Positions 25,378-34,112 of a stretch of DNA of 48,640 nt are shown piece after piece (the first letter of the stretch is position 1; the number at the start of each line of letters is the position of its first letter). The stretch lies in contig JAQWSQ010000150.1 in NCBI GenBank assembly GCA_029243145.1, positions 1 to 48,640 on the forward strand. Reading direction: 5' to 3'. Position numbers and translations under genes: made by a program. The notes beneath the pieces were generated by a model. That model was not told the origin of the DNA. It worked only from the letters and a program-made list of their open reading frames with translations, and made no database searches. Source of the stretch: Planctomycetaceae bacterium. GTDB taxonomy: Bacteria > Planctomycetota > Planctomycetia > Planctomycetales > Planctomycetaceae.

Positions 25378-25608
25378 ATGAAATGGTATTTTGAAAGCTG
25401 CCGACTTTCGCATGTGTTATTGCTGGGAATCATCGTCTGGGCGATTTGCGCAAGCTGGCTCCTGAAAGAGGTCGCTCCCGTTGCCTACATTGGCTTACAC
25501 ATGGCGACGACTGGAGTTTTCTTCATCGCATTTCTCGCGGTCGATCGAAAATCAAAACGCGAAAAAGTTGTGCCTGCCGTTCAGGAACAACAGGATAAAG
25601 TGGCCTAA
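25378..25608 (+). CDS. Small two-helix membrane protein
   Basis: A 76-residue protein with two hydrophobic segments (HVLLLGIIVWAICASWLL and YIGLHMATTGVFFIAFLAV) and a basic, then mixed-charge C-terminal tail. AGGAAAGAG lies upstream of the ATG at a suitable distance. This layout, with a short positively charged loop after the second helix, suits a small inner-membrane protein or accessory subunit. No family recognised. Its stop lies five bases from the end of the convergent gene at 25614. Confidence 0.65.
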   Translation: MKWYFESCRLSHVLLLGIIVWAICASWLLKEVAPVAYIGLHMATTGVFFIAFLAVDRKSKREKVVPAVQEQQDKVA

Positions 25609-25613
25609 TCTAC

Positions 25614-26324
25614 TTATTCTTTGCGAACTTGTACTTGCAGCGCGCCCAACATGCGTGTGATCTTGGTTTCTTTGCTGTTGATGAAGAAGACGTTTTCCAA
25701 AACGATGGCACGACGCTCTTGAGTCGGGTGCAAAATCAATCGTCCACCTCGTAGCAAGAAATACTCAAACACGTCTGAGATTTCTTTTTCGATCCGTAAG
25801 TGCGGAGCCGAATAGCGTTCCAAGTCGCTCAGGACGCCGTGATGGTGCAGTAATTCGTTGGGACGAACTTCCCAATAATCGAACTGCACGCTGATCAACA
25901 CTCCGATATAGATGAGTGTCATCATCGTAAAGAAACAAAAGTAGAACGCGGAATTACAGAACGGCTGCAATGCCTTCAACACATTGGTCACCGCAGGTAC
26001 TAACTCAGGATTAAACTCGAACACCGCCCAAAGTATCACACCGACTGAAACACAAAAGAAAAACAACGTTAACGATGTCGTGCGTGGGAAGTCGAACGAA
26101 AGCACCACCATATTCAATGCCAGAATGCCTAAAAATATGAGTGCCACGTTGCTGGTTGCAGGACTAATCTGATTCTTTTGAATCAAAAGATAAATGCCGG
26201 CAACCAACGAAGCAATCCAACTTGGGTACAGATACACAATCTTGGGATAGGAAACCAAATAAATACTGTCTGGCAGACTGGACTTGGAAGGTTCAGGACT
26301 CGCTGTGGATTGTGCATCACTCAT
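25614..26324 (-). CDS. Membrane protein of unknown function
   Basis: A 236-residue protein. A Ser/Pro-rich N-terminal tail precedes about four hydrophobic helices (IVYLYPSWIASLVAGIYLLI; SNVALIFLGILALNMVVLSF; TTSLTLFFFCVSVGVILWAV; FYFCFFTMMTLIYIGVLISV). A soluble C-terminal part of about 85 residues follows, with alternating beta-type segments (DYWEVRPNELLHHHGVLSDL, RGGRLILHPTQERRAIVLENV) that recall bacterial PH-like domains. The start is the ATG eight bases after GGGAG; an in-frame GTG three codons upstream touches that site. Function unknown. Confidence 0.7.
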   Translation of the reverse strand: MSDAQSTASPEPSKSSLPDSIYLVSYPKIVYLYPSWIASLVAGIYLLIQKNQISPATSNVALIFLGILALNMVVLSFDFPRTTSLTLFFFCVSVGVILWAVFEFNPELVPAVTNVLKALQPFCNSAFYFCFFTMMTLIYIGVLISVQFDYWEVRPNELLHHHGVLSDLERYSAPHLRIEKEISDVFEYFLLRGGRLILHPTQERRAIVLENVFFINSKETKITRMLGALQVQVRKE

Positions 26325-26370
26325 TAGATTCACTCCCTAGTCTTGTGCATAGAACGCATTGTGCCTTAAT

Positions 26371-26404
26371 CAGAAGTCCGACCGATCAAACAGTCGGACT
26401 TCTG
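26371..26404. terminator. Perfect 12-bp stem-loop
   Basis: CAGAAGTCCGAC and GTCGGACTTCTG pair perfectly around a 10-base loop, 25 bases beyond the stop of the minus-strand gene at 26429. The T-content after it is low, so termination may need Rho or the hairpin may mainly protect the transcript end. Confidence 0.65.
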
Positions 26405-26428
26405 GAGTGTAAGGTCGCATTGAGTCAA

Positions 26429-28159
26429 TCATTGACCCTGTAATTGCTGAAACATCATGAAGCCCTGCATCCCGAGTTGATACAACCCTTGAAGTTGTGC
26501 AGCGGGAATATGAGCTTTGGCATCGAGTCCACTTTCCGAGAAGGATAAAGCATATCCGAGATAAGAAGGCTTAATCCCATCAACTGACAATGCTCCTGGA
26601 GGTAGCAAACCGAATTGAGACGCTTGTTCGACTCCTTGAGCAACCAGTGAAGGCAAGTCAAACAAAATGATGATATTCGCTTCGGCCCCTAACTTGGAGC
26701 GAGTTGCGTCCATGGCAGGACTCGTCGCAGGTGATGCTGCAGACTTCATCAAAGCCGACATCGCCTCGGTCCCACCACCGGTTGTTGCCAGAACTTGTTT
26801 TTTCAGATAGGCCATGCGACTCACAGCCCCTTCAGGACCGTACATCATCTGCATTGCCATCTGCTGCATTTGCTTGGCTTGAGCTTGCTGCGGATTGAGG
26901 TCTGCTCCCTCTGGTGTGGGAAACTCTTGCTTTAAAGTCATCTTATCAACAGCTTGACCATCAATGGTTTCCGCAGAGCCTTCGTAGGTCATAGTCTGTT
27001 TCATCACGGGAGTATCAATGTTTGACACCATTTTAAACATCCCCGGCAATGCCTCTTTCGCGGCGGATGTATCATTGACATCGTAAATAGCCGCAACGCG
27101 AAACAGGCCACTTGCGACATCGCCGAGTCCAAATGAGCTGACGTATCCCTTCATATCGAGCGCTGAGAGCTTCTGAATAACATCGTCAACCTCCACTTCG
27201 GGAGCGGCATTTTCACCGAAGAACTTCGACATCAACTCGATACTCCACTTCGTCATTTTTGCCATATCGAGACTGATCCCGGCGTACATGACTTCATTCG
27301 CGGGTAACTTCGCAAAATTCTGCATGGCGTCTGGTTGTGAACCGGAGAGGAATTTTGAGGTCGCAGACCCTTTTTTCACAGCAAGATACTCGTCGAATTG
27401 AATTCCTTCTTTAGAGACGGACATCGCGATCAGGCAGCCATCCAGATCTTTCACAGAATCCAATAACGATTTCGCCAGATCACTGTAAAAATCCATGATC
27501 GCTGCCATATCGATTCCGGGGACAGCCGCCCCTTGCGCTTCCGCGACGGCAGCATCGAGCACGACATCAATATTATCGCGGGCTGCTTCGATCTCGCCCT
27601 GATATTGAGAAGCAATTTGCTGGATGTTGATGAAGATCCCGACATCGGCTTTCATGATCATCATCTGTGCCTTCATATCGGCAGCCTTAGAGACGTTCTC
27701 AGCTTTGCCATCGACACATGCCTGAACAGCTTTCATGGCTTCGGCATCTCGTGAGTAGAGCAGCCAATTTTCGTATTCGACATAGGTGTAGGCATCGCCG
27801 ACAGCATCCTTGACGGCAGCCACATCATCCGACTCGACCGCAATGATCAAAACCGGCTTGGGTGATCCCTTTTCAGCAATCGCGGCAAACCACCAATCGG
27901 TTCCTTTCTTGACACCCAATTTCGCAGGGTTATCAATGATCGTACCCGACATTCCACCCACCGTCGCGCTGGCCATCTCGGCTTGAGCCGGCTCAACAGC
28001 CTCGACCAATTCCTTGAGTTTCACCGTAGTTTTGTCAACATCGGCAACACGAATGACCAACGCAGAGTTGGCAGGAAATGCCTCAACGGGAACTTTCGCC
28101 GCTTGGGCAGTTAACGTGCTCGCCAGTAAAGCGATGCCACAAAATGTAAGCCTTAACAT
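26429..28159 (-). CDS. Large secreted protein of unknown function
   Basis: A 576-residue protein with a signal peptide (LRLTFCGIALLASTLTAQAA). The mature part is Ala-rich, acidic and has repeated alpha/beta segments of the form ALVIRVADVDKTTVKLKELVE, WWFAAIAEKGSPKPVLIIAVE and NVVLD/AAVAEAQG. A Met/Gln-rich stretch (AQAKQMQQMAMQMMYG) lies near residue 440. The pattern of 'strand - helix - strand' units with 'LVIRVADVDK' openings resembles planctomycete secreted proteins annotated only as hypothetical, with some similarity to DUF3352-type proteins. It carries one cysteine in the mature chain region and no enzyme motif was seen. It is probably periplasmic. Confidence 0.75.
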   Translation of the reverse strand: MLRLTFCGIALLASTLTAQAAKVPVEAFPANSALVIRVADVDKTTVKLKELVEAVEPAQAEMASATVGGMSGTIIDNPAKLGVKKGTDWWFAAIAEKGSPKPVLIIAVESDDVAAVKDAVGDAYTYVEYENWLLYSRDAEAMKAVQACVDGKAENVSKAADMKAQMMIMKADVGIFINIQQIASQYQGEIEAARDNIDVVLDAAVAEAQGAAVPGIDMAAIMDFYSDLAKSLLDSVKDLDGCLIAMSVSKEGIQFDEYLAVKKGSATSKFLSGSQPDAMQNFAKLPANEVMYAGISLDMAKMTKWSIELMSKFFGENAAPEVEVDDVIQKLSALDMKGYVSSFGLGDVASGLFRVAAIYDVNDTSAAKEALPGMFKMVSNIDTPVMKQTMTYEGSAETIDGQAVDKMTLKQEFPTPEGADLNPQQAQAKQMQQMAMQMMYGPEGAVSRMAYLKKQVLATTGGGTEAMSALMKSAASPATSPAMDATRSKLGAEANIIILFDLPSLVAQGVEQASQFGLLPPGALSVDGIKPSYLGYALSFSESGLDAKAHIPAAQLQGLYQLGMQGFMMFQQLQGQ

Positions 28160-28362
28160 AATTCAGATCCTTAATCTGCGATGTCTGCGGAGCATCTCAC
28201 AAAGAGTTCTCCGGCAATCGTGGTTTATCATCTGGTGACTCTACGTGCTTGATCGCAACGCGGATCACCAATATCTCCAAAATTTTAACGTCAGTTCATT
28301 GTGGCTTGCCTTATTTGAAAGTGCAAACCGGGATCTCTCGGAAACACAAGATTCATCAGAGT

Positions 28363-29292
28363 TTAGCGCAAATACGAATTGACCGTTTTGCGGAGACCTT
28401 CTGACAGAGAGAATACTGGTTCAAAGCCCAGTCGGTTGCAACTTTTCGAAATATCGGCCCAAGCATGTCGAACGTCACCAGAGCGAGCCTCTTGAAAATT
28501 CGGATTGGCATCCACCTCCAGCAGGTCAGAGATCTGATCCACCAAATCCAGCAAGGTTGTAGACTGACCCGTCCCGATATTGAAGACTTCACCTGAGATA
28601 TTCTCGGTGAATGCGGCTTTCAAATTGGCCTGAACAACATCCTCGACATAGACAAAATCGCGAGATTGTCGTCCATCTCCAAAGATCGTCGGTTGCTCGC
28701 CCGCTCGAAACGCATCAATAAATAACGGAATGACGGCCGAATACGGACCTTTGGGATCCTGCCGAGGACCGTAGACATTAAAATACCTCAAGCAGACTGT
28801 TTCTAGAGAAAAGCAAGCGGCAAACGCTTCACAAAACTGTTCGCTGGCGAGCTTGGCGGCCGAGTAAGGAGAGATTGTTTGCGGAAGTTGATCTTCTGAT
28901 TTGGGGAGATCGGGCCGCTCGCCATAAACACTGCAAGAACTCGCCAGCACAAAACGTCTGACTCCCGCTTGCCGACAGGCATCGAGCATTGAAACGGTGG
29001 CTGTCGTGCAATAATGATGGCACCCGAGAGGATCATCCAGACTCAATGGCACCGAAGGGATCGCACCCAAATGAAAGACACAGTCCACTCCGTTGACCGC
29101 TGAGAGTGCCACATGGGGATCCGCACAATCCCCCTCAATCAAGCGATATTGCCTCTTCATCCCGGCTAAGTTGCCGAGATGCCCCGTGCTCAGGTTATCA
29201 AGTACCGTCACCTGATGCCCGGCACGAATGAGCCCCGCCACAAGATGGGAGCCGATAAATCCGGCTCCACCGGTCACCAGACATTCCGCCAT
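28363..29292 (-). CDS. NAD-dependent nucleotide-sugar epimerase/dehydratase (extended SDR)
   Basis: A 309-residue extended short-chain dehydrogenase. CLVTGGAGFIGSHL (residues 4-17) binds NAD, ASSCSVYG carries the catalytic serine, and ISPYSAAKLASE carries the Tyr-x3-Lys pair. LRYFNVYGPRQDP and FGDGRQSRDFVYVEDV are diagnostic of UDP-sugar 4-epimerases and related enzymes such as WbpP/GalE. Its substrate is probably a UDP-hexose or UDP-HexNAc supplied to glycan synthesis, consistent with the export operon at 14-20 kb. It is followed (in transcription) by a spacer and preceded by the S1 protein gene. Confidence 0.88.
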   Translation of the reverse strand: MAECLVTGGAGFIGSHLVAGLIRAGHQVTVLDNLSTGHLGNLAGMKRQYRLIEGDCADPHVALSAVNGVDCVFHLGAIPSVPLSLDDPLGCHHYCTTATVSMLDACRQAGVRRFVLASSCSVYGERPDLPKSEDQLPQTISPYSAAKLASEQFCEAFAACFSLETVCLRYFNVYGPRQDPKGPYSAVIPLFIDAFRAGEQPTIFGDGRQSRDFVYVEDVVQANLKAAFTENISGEVFNIGTGQSTTLLDLVDQISDLLEVDANPNFQEARSGDVRHAWADISKSCNRLGFEPVFSLSEGLRKTVNSYLR

Positions 29293-29345
29293 CGATCCAC
29301 CTCAAATTGCACAACCGAATTGCTGCAAACGAGAACGGCTAAACT

Positions 29346-31073
29346 CTATTTGAAGTCGGAAGGATCCCCAAACAACCCAGAGCCTATTCCACCACTACTG
29401 CCACCTTTCAGTGGACCTTTGTGTTTCCGCTGATATTCACTTTCACCGGAGGGAGCCAAGTCTTCGTCTCTGACCGGCTCGGGAGCGGGTGTTAATTCTT
29501 TAATGGAAAGTGACATTCGGCGGCTGTCAGGGTCGATTGACAGAACTTTGACTTCGATCTCTTGATCGACCTTCACCACATCGGTGACACGACCAATATG
29601 AGCGTGGGCCAGTTCGCTAATGTGTACCAGACCTTCAACGCCGACTTCCAATTTCACGAACGCGCCAAATTTCGTGGTGCGTGTCACATTGCCACGAGTG
29701 ATGACTCCTGGGCCATAAGTCTCGGCAGCGATCATCCAAGGATCTTTCTGCAACGCTTTCAGAGACAGACCGATTCGACTGCGTTCCTTTTCGAGCGTGA
29801 CGATCTGAACCTCGACCTGTTGGCCTTCTTTCAGAATTTCTTTGGGATGCGTGATGTGCTGATAACTCATCTCGCCGATGTGTAAGAAGCCATCCGCACC
29901 ACCGATATCAATGAACGCTCCATAATCTTTGAGGTTCTTGACGTAACCGGTCAAAGTCTGCCCCACGGCCAACTCTTCCCAGAGAGTCTTGGCTTTTTCC
30001 TTACGCTCGATTTCGAGGAAGGCTTTATGGCTGACGACCAGATTTCGTTTCTTTTCGTTCGCCTCCATGATTGTCGACTGCAATTTTCGACCGATGAAGG
30101 GTTCGAGGTCGGAATGATAGACAAGATCGACCTGCCCTGCCGGCATAAATCCTCGCATCGTGCCGACAGTCACTTCCAATCCACCTTTATTGGTTTTGGT
30201 CACCAGCGCATCGACAATCTGTCCCACAGAAAGTTCGCTCCAGTTTCCAGTCACTTTCTTACGACCGTGAGGCAGATTGACGTGAATCAGCCCTTCTTCC
30301 GCATCGTAGCGGTCGAATCGAACGCTGATTTTCGTCCCCGGTTGTGGTGTGGTCTTTTCGTTAAACTGACGCTTGGAGACCAAACCGTTAGAACGAAAAC
30401 CAAGATCCAGAAAGATGTTTTCATCGTCAATTGTTTGCACGGTTGCCAGCAACGTCATGCCTTCGACGAGATCTTCCTCTGTCTGTGGGGTTTCTTCATC
30501 CCCGTCTTCTTCCGTATTCGCATCCTCGGCAACAGGGGTACCAGTCACAGAATCTCCGACTTCTCCGCTGGCGAGAGCCGCTGCAATTTCGGCTTCCATC
30601 TCGGCATCAAAGTCTTCCGCATCTTTGGGGATCTCGACAGGCCCCTTCGGGGCTTGTGCCGGATCGACCGCCGCCGGTGTGTCTGGCTGATCGCTGGGCA
30701 CCGCCTGCGAGGCTTCGGGTGTCTGAGCTTGTTTCAGTTTGTCGCGCAGAGAGGCGGGGTTCTTTCCCTCTTGTTCGACCGGGACCGATTGATCGATCGC
30801 AGAAACCGGCGGGGCTGCCGATTGAATGGGAGTTTCAATCGAAGGTTCAGCAGGTGGCTCTACTATTACTGGAGCCTCGCTCACCTCGGGTTGATCCACG
30901 GAGGGAGTCTCCGCAGGAGCCGGAGCTTCCACGGATTTTTGCTCAGTGGTGATGGGAGATTCCGTAGGGGAAGAGTCCTGTGAAGACGCTTCCGCAACGG
31001 GAGTCGCATCCGCTTCGGGTTGTGGAGTGGAGACTGTGTCCTGCTCGGACGGTTTCGGAGTATCCGAACTCAT
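29346..31073 (-). CDS. Ribosomal protein S1-like protein with four S1 domains
   Basis: A 575-residue RNA-binding protein. Residues 1-200 are a low-complexity, Pro/Ala/Glu/Ser-rich, acidic extension. Four S1 (OB-fold) domains follow at about 205-268, 283-352, 369-440 and 455-527; the last two have the clearest motif (LKDYGAFIDIGGADGFLHIGE and TTKFGAFVKLEVGVEGLVHISE). E. coli S1 has six domains, so this is a reduced form such as those of many other phyla, with an unusual N-terminal tail. It probably helps mRNA binding on the 30S subunit or acts as a general RNA chaperone. It is transcribed on its own before the epimerase. Confidence 0.9.
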   Translation of the reverse strand: MSSDTPKPSEQDTVSTPQPEADATPVAEASSQDSSPTESPITTEQKSVEAPAPAETPSVDQPEVSEAPVIVEPPAEPSIETPIQSAAPPVSAIDQSVPVEQEGKNPASLRDKLKQAQTPEASQAVPSDQPDTPAAVDPAQAPKGPVEIPKDAEDFDAEMEAEIAAALASGEVGDSVTGTPVAEDANTEEDGDEETPQTEEDLVEGMTLLATVQTIDDENIFLDLGFRSNGLVSKRQFNEKTTPQPGTKISVRFDRYDAEEGLIHVNLPHGRKKVTGNWSELSVGQIVDALVTKTNKGGLEVTVGTMRGFMPAGQVDLVYHSDLEPFIGRKLQSTIMEANEKKRNLVVSHKAFLEIERKEKAKTLWEELAVGQTLTGYVKNLKDYGAFIDIGGADGFLHIGEMSYQHITHPKEILKEGQQVEVQIVTLEKERSRIGLSLKALQKDPWMIAAETYGPGVITRGNVTRTTKFGAFVKLEVGVEGLVHISELAHAHIGRVTDVVKVDQEIEVKVLSIDPDSRRMSLSIKELTPAPEPVRDEDLAPSGESEYQRKHKGPLKGGSSGGIGSGLFGDPSDFK

Positions 31074-31211
31074 GGCGCAGAGAACCTGTATCTAATCAAT
31101 GAAAACAATCCGGGACGAACGTCGATTGACCGCCCCGTGTACTCCGCTCACCATAACCAAACGACTCACAAAACGCCAAGGATAACGGAATTTCTCAGAA
31201 CCCCCGGAAAA

Positions 31212-31568
31212 TTACAAATCGTCTTCACGATCATCATTGAGTTGGTCATCGAAAGGTTCGGACTGGCTTTTGAGCGCGTCCGATTTGCGAAATACCGCCA
31301 CAATATCGTCAATTGGGACCACAAACAGCAAATTATCTGATTCCAAATCAACAGGGATCGCGTTTTTCGGATGGAACAAGACCTTGTCATATTTACGAAT
31401 CGGAAAATCAACATCTCGGGCCACTTGAGCACTGATTTCCACAATTCTTCCGGTAATTGTCGGAATCTCCGCATCGTCGGGCAACACGATTCCACCGCGA
31501 GTCGTCTGACGACTTTCGTCTTTACGAATCAGAATTCGCATGCCCAGCGGTTCGACAAATTCACTCAT
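31212..31568 (-). CDS. GroES-like (Cpn10) protein with acidic tail
   Basis: A 118-residue protein whose residues 6-92 match the chaperonin-10 fold: VEPLGMRILIRKDESRQTT, GGIVLPDDAE (the mobile loop region), TGRIVEISAQVA, YDKVLFHPKNAIPVDL and FVVPIDDIVAV. The C-terminal about 25 residues are an extra acidic tail (EPFDDQLNDDREDDL). The family normally caps GroEL, but no groEL gene is adjacent, and the mobile loop lacks the usual G-G-[IV]-x-[IL] hydrophobic tripeptide order except for GGIVLP. It may be a paralogue with a separate role, as several planctomycetes encode more than one GroES (family knowledge). Confidence 0.8.
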   Translation of the reverse strand: MSEFVEPLGMRILIRKDESRQTTRGGIVLPDDAEIPTITGRIVEISAQVARDVDFPIRKYDKVLFHPKNAIPVDLESDNLLFVVPIDDIVAVFRKSDALKSQSEPFDDQLNDDREDDL

Positions 31569-31702
31569 CTCTGAAAACTTCCCTTGGAGAATGGAGAAGA
31601 CATCTGTCCTAAAATCAAAAATTTCTCACTCAGATCATCACCGGTGATCATAAACGGTCAGTCGAGACAAACAAGACCTGAACGAACCGGAATCACATTT
31701 AT

Positions 31703-32977
31703 TCAGTCCTCCACACGAAAATCAATTTGCTCAATCGCCGCATGACCCGATTTTTGGAACGGACGCGGCATCGGTTGCGCGGCCCCTTTCTCATCAATCG
31801 TTCGGCAACGCAAGATGTATTCTCCCGCAGGAAGTCCCGGAAGCAGTGCCGCCCAATGAGCTTTTCCTAATCGCATCGGCCAATTTTTCGGCTGTCCCGT
31901 TGCATCGAAGCCGGTCGTCGGCTGAGGAATCACACCGCCCGGCAATCCTCCCCCCCATTGAGACGGAGGAGATAAAATCTCGGCATCCTCCCACGGTGCT
32001 GACGCAAAATAGCGATCATCTGCGGACGGTTTCACATCGCGATTCTGAACCCAGACCTGCACTTTCTTCAACCCTGAGATCCCCACTTGTGCATATCCGG
32101 TCACAGCAAGAGGATTGTTGGGTTTCACTTTCTTGGGAACCGAGAGAGTCGCTGCAAAGGTTTTCAGTGGACTGTCGAGATCGTTGTTCCCTTTCTCGTA
32201 GGTATCGTTTGCGGTTGCCAAGTTGGATAACACAATCGTCGTCAGCCATTTGATCGACTTGAATCCATACGCTTCGGGAACCACCATCCGCACGGGGCCA
32301 CCTCGCTCGGGACTGAGCCATTCTCCGTTCAACTTGTAACACAAAATCACGGGTGGCAAATCGAAAGGGTCTTCCAGCACTCTTCCGACGGGTAGAGAAC
32401 TACGAAACATCTGCTGCTCATCGTCATTGTGGTAGCCATAATAAAATATGCGCCGCAAATCGTTCACCGGTTGAGCACGCCAGATCAGATCCCGCAATGG
32501 GACTCCCTCCCAAATCCCCATCCCTAAAGGACAACCGATATTCAAGCACGTCATCACTTTCGGAAATCGGACGCTATTCTTCTCTGCCATCTTCATCAAT
32601 TCAGAGAAATCAAGTGCCTTCTCTTTGGTCAAAGGAGACCGCAAGCGAGCTGGGTGCTCGGGATCGCTGATCACCTCTAACTTCCAAGAATCACGCGTCA
32701 TTCCCACTTCTGACATTTTCTCTGCCGACAAAGAATGAGGAACCGGCTTCCCGCGAGAGACATCCCGAAAGTCTTCAGGACGAGTCAACCACGACTCAAT
32801 CTCGTCAATCGCCGATTGCAACAGTGTGTCTCGGTCTGATTCTTTCGCCGAAAGGGGAGAACACGAAAAAGCCGTCGCCCCGACCGCCCCTAACTGCAAA
32901 AAATAGCGTCGTGAAAGGGCCACATGCTGATTGAGGAAGGGCTGAATCTCCAAAGGTTTGATTGGGGGAGTTGGCAT
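31703..32977 (-). CDS. Tat-exported sulfite-oxidase-like molybdopterin enzyme
   Basis: A 424-residue protein of the molybdopterin oxidoreductase (sulfite oxidase) type. A twin-arginine signal (LSRRYFLQLGAVGATAF) indicates folded export to the periplasm. VMTCLNIGCPLG probably holds the molybdenum-ligand cysteine, followed by GVPLRDLIWRAQP, LPVGRVLEDPFDLPPVILCY and LSPERGGPVRMVVPEAYGFKSIKWL, all typical of the domain. The C-terminal 130 residues are a Mo-co dimerisation immunoglobulin-like domain (GYAQVGISGLKKVQVWV). The active-site order differs from SUOX, so the substrate is open. The start ATG is near a GAGAG; a longer frame to 33046 precedes the signal peptide and was rejected. Confidence 0.85.
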   Translation of the reverse strand: MPTPPIKPLEIQPFLNQHVALSRRYFLQLGAVGATAFSCSPLSAKESDRDTLLQSAIDEIESWLTRPEDFRDVSRGKPVPHSLSAEKMSEVGMTRDSWKLEVISDPEHPARLRSPLTKEKALDFSELMKMAEKNSVRFPKVMTCLNIGCPLGMGIWEGVPLRDLIWRAQPVNDLRRIFYYGYHNDDEQQMFRSSLPVGRVLEDPFDLPPVILCYKLNGEWLSPERGGPVRMVVPEAYGFKSIKWLTTIVLSNLATANDTYEKGNNDLDSPLKTFAATLSVPKKVKPNNPLAVTGYAQVGISGLKKVQVWVQNRDVKPSADDRYFASAPWEDAEILSPPSQWGGGLPGGVIPQPTTGFDATGQPKNWPMRLGKAHWAALLPGLPAGEYILRCRTIDEKGAAQPMPRPFQKSGHAAIEQIDFRVED

Positions 32978-33279
32978 CTGATGACTCTCTAGTGTGAGGC
33001 GAAGAACGACCAGATCCATTCTCCAAAGTGACCATTCTGTATGCAATCAGGAACTCAATTCCCGTACAATAATCGGAAAACCTCCGGGTTCTTGATTATA
33101 TTTCCCTTCCGAGATGATCCATTTCTCATCGATTCACGTTAGCAGTTGGTTGAGAAACAGATTTGTCCGCGAGAACGAGAAATTTGAAGAGTTGGCAGCA
33201 AACTGGAGTTTTTCAACGAGATGTTAAGACGTTGAAAATTTATCGCAGACCATATCCCCGACAGCTTGAGGAAAAGCGT
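32978..33279. other. Intergenic region between divergent genes
   Basis: This 302-bp spacer between the sulfite-oxidase-like gene and the small zinc-ribbon gene must contain both promoters. No inverted repeat, riboswitch or other structure stands out. Confidence 0.4.
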
Positions 33280-33576
33280 ATGTTCGAAGTTTTCGGCATC
33301 TTGTTTGGCGTCATCTTCGTGCTTGCGGTCGTCTCGATCATTCGCGGTGCAATCCGCATCGGACGTATCCAAAACAAAGTCTGGGATGCGGTCGAAGAGC
33401 AATTGGACAATCCGTCTCATCGATCCCCCACCGAAGATCCCAATCCTCTCGACAGCCGGCCTCACAATTACAATTGTAATCAATGTGGCGCAGCGCTGGG
33501 TGACAATGCCGATGTTTCACCGAGCGGTGATTTCAAATGCACGTACTGCGACAAATGGTCGAACATCCATTCGTAG
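33280..33576 (+). CDS. Small membrane protein with C-terminal zinc ribbon
   Basis: A 98-residue protein. The N-terminus is one membrane helix (FGILFGVIFVLAVVSIIRGAI). A charged linker leads to a C-terminal zinc ribbon with two CxxC knuckles (CNQCG and CTYCDKW). Such membrane-anchored ribbons usually bind a partner or nucleic acid at the cytoplasmic face; no named family was recognised. The start was set at the ATG preceded by GAGGAAAAG; an upstream frame from 33163 has no ribosome-binding site or protein character. Confidence 0.75.
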   Translation: MFEVFGILFGVIFVLAVVSIIRGAIRIGRIQNKVWDAVEEQLDNPSHRSPTEDPNPLDSRPHNYNCNQCGAALGDNADVSPSGDFKCTYCDKWSNIHS

Positions 33577-33680
33577 ACGTTATTTTTTCGAGGTATTGAA
33601 ACTGAAGCCCCCTACCGCAAGGTACTCTTACTCAAACTGATCTCCCGAATCTCTAAACTCTCAAATTCAAGGAACTCAAC

Positions 33681-34112
33681 ATGCTCGCACGAATTTCGCT
33701 GACGCTGATATTCCTCTGTTCCACAACATTCGCCGCAACTGCGGAAGATGTGATCCTCTATCCCGATTACAAAAAGGGAGACAGTCATTTCTATGAGGCA
33801 ACCGTGGAGATCAAACAAACCCTCACCCTCAACGGAATGAATATCGAAACCGCCGTATCAACTCTGGAAGAACGGCAACTTGATGTCACCAAGAAGTCGG
33901 AAACTGCAACCTCGTTCGAGCTAAAAACCAATCGCATGCAATTCGACATGACTTTGCCGGGGGGAGTGACCGTCTCTTTTGATTTGGAAAACCCCGACCG
34001 TGAACCACAAGTCCCACAGCTCAAACCGCTGTTTGAGTTATTGAAAGTGGTCAGCAAACTTTCGGCATCTCTCGAATTAAACGCCTCCAGTGAAATCGAA
34101 GAACTTGCGTAA
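33681..34112 (+). pseudogene. Secreted protein gene truncated by a mobile-element remnant
   Basis: The first about 139 codons look genuine: a signal peptide (LARISLTLIFLCSTTFAATA), then a beta-rich domain (DVILYPDYKKGDSHFYEATV, MTLPGGVTVSFDLENPD) resembling planctomycete DUF6263-type proteins. The frame then runs at about 34095 into sequence that belongs, on the other strand, to a group II intron reverse transcriptase, and stops at 34112 by chance. The two sequences share ATCGAAGAACTT at the joint, so a deletion at microhomology could have fused them. The missing C-terminal part was not found elsewhere in the window. The family assignment is tentative; the truncation is well supported. Confidence 0.75.

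Noticed and set aside
30027-30983. 318-codon open frame opposite the S1 gene
   Set aside because: It is the antisense shadow of the S1 protein gene, with no protein-like sequence or ribosome-binding site.
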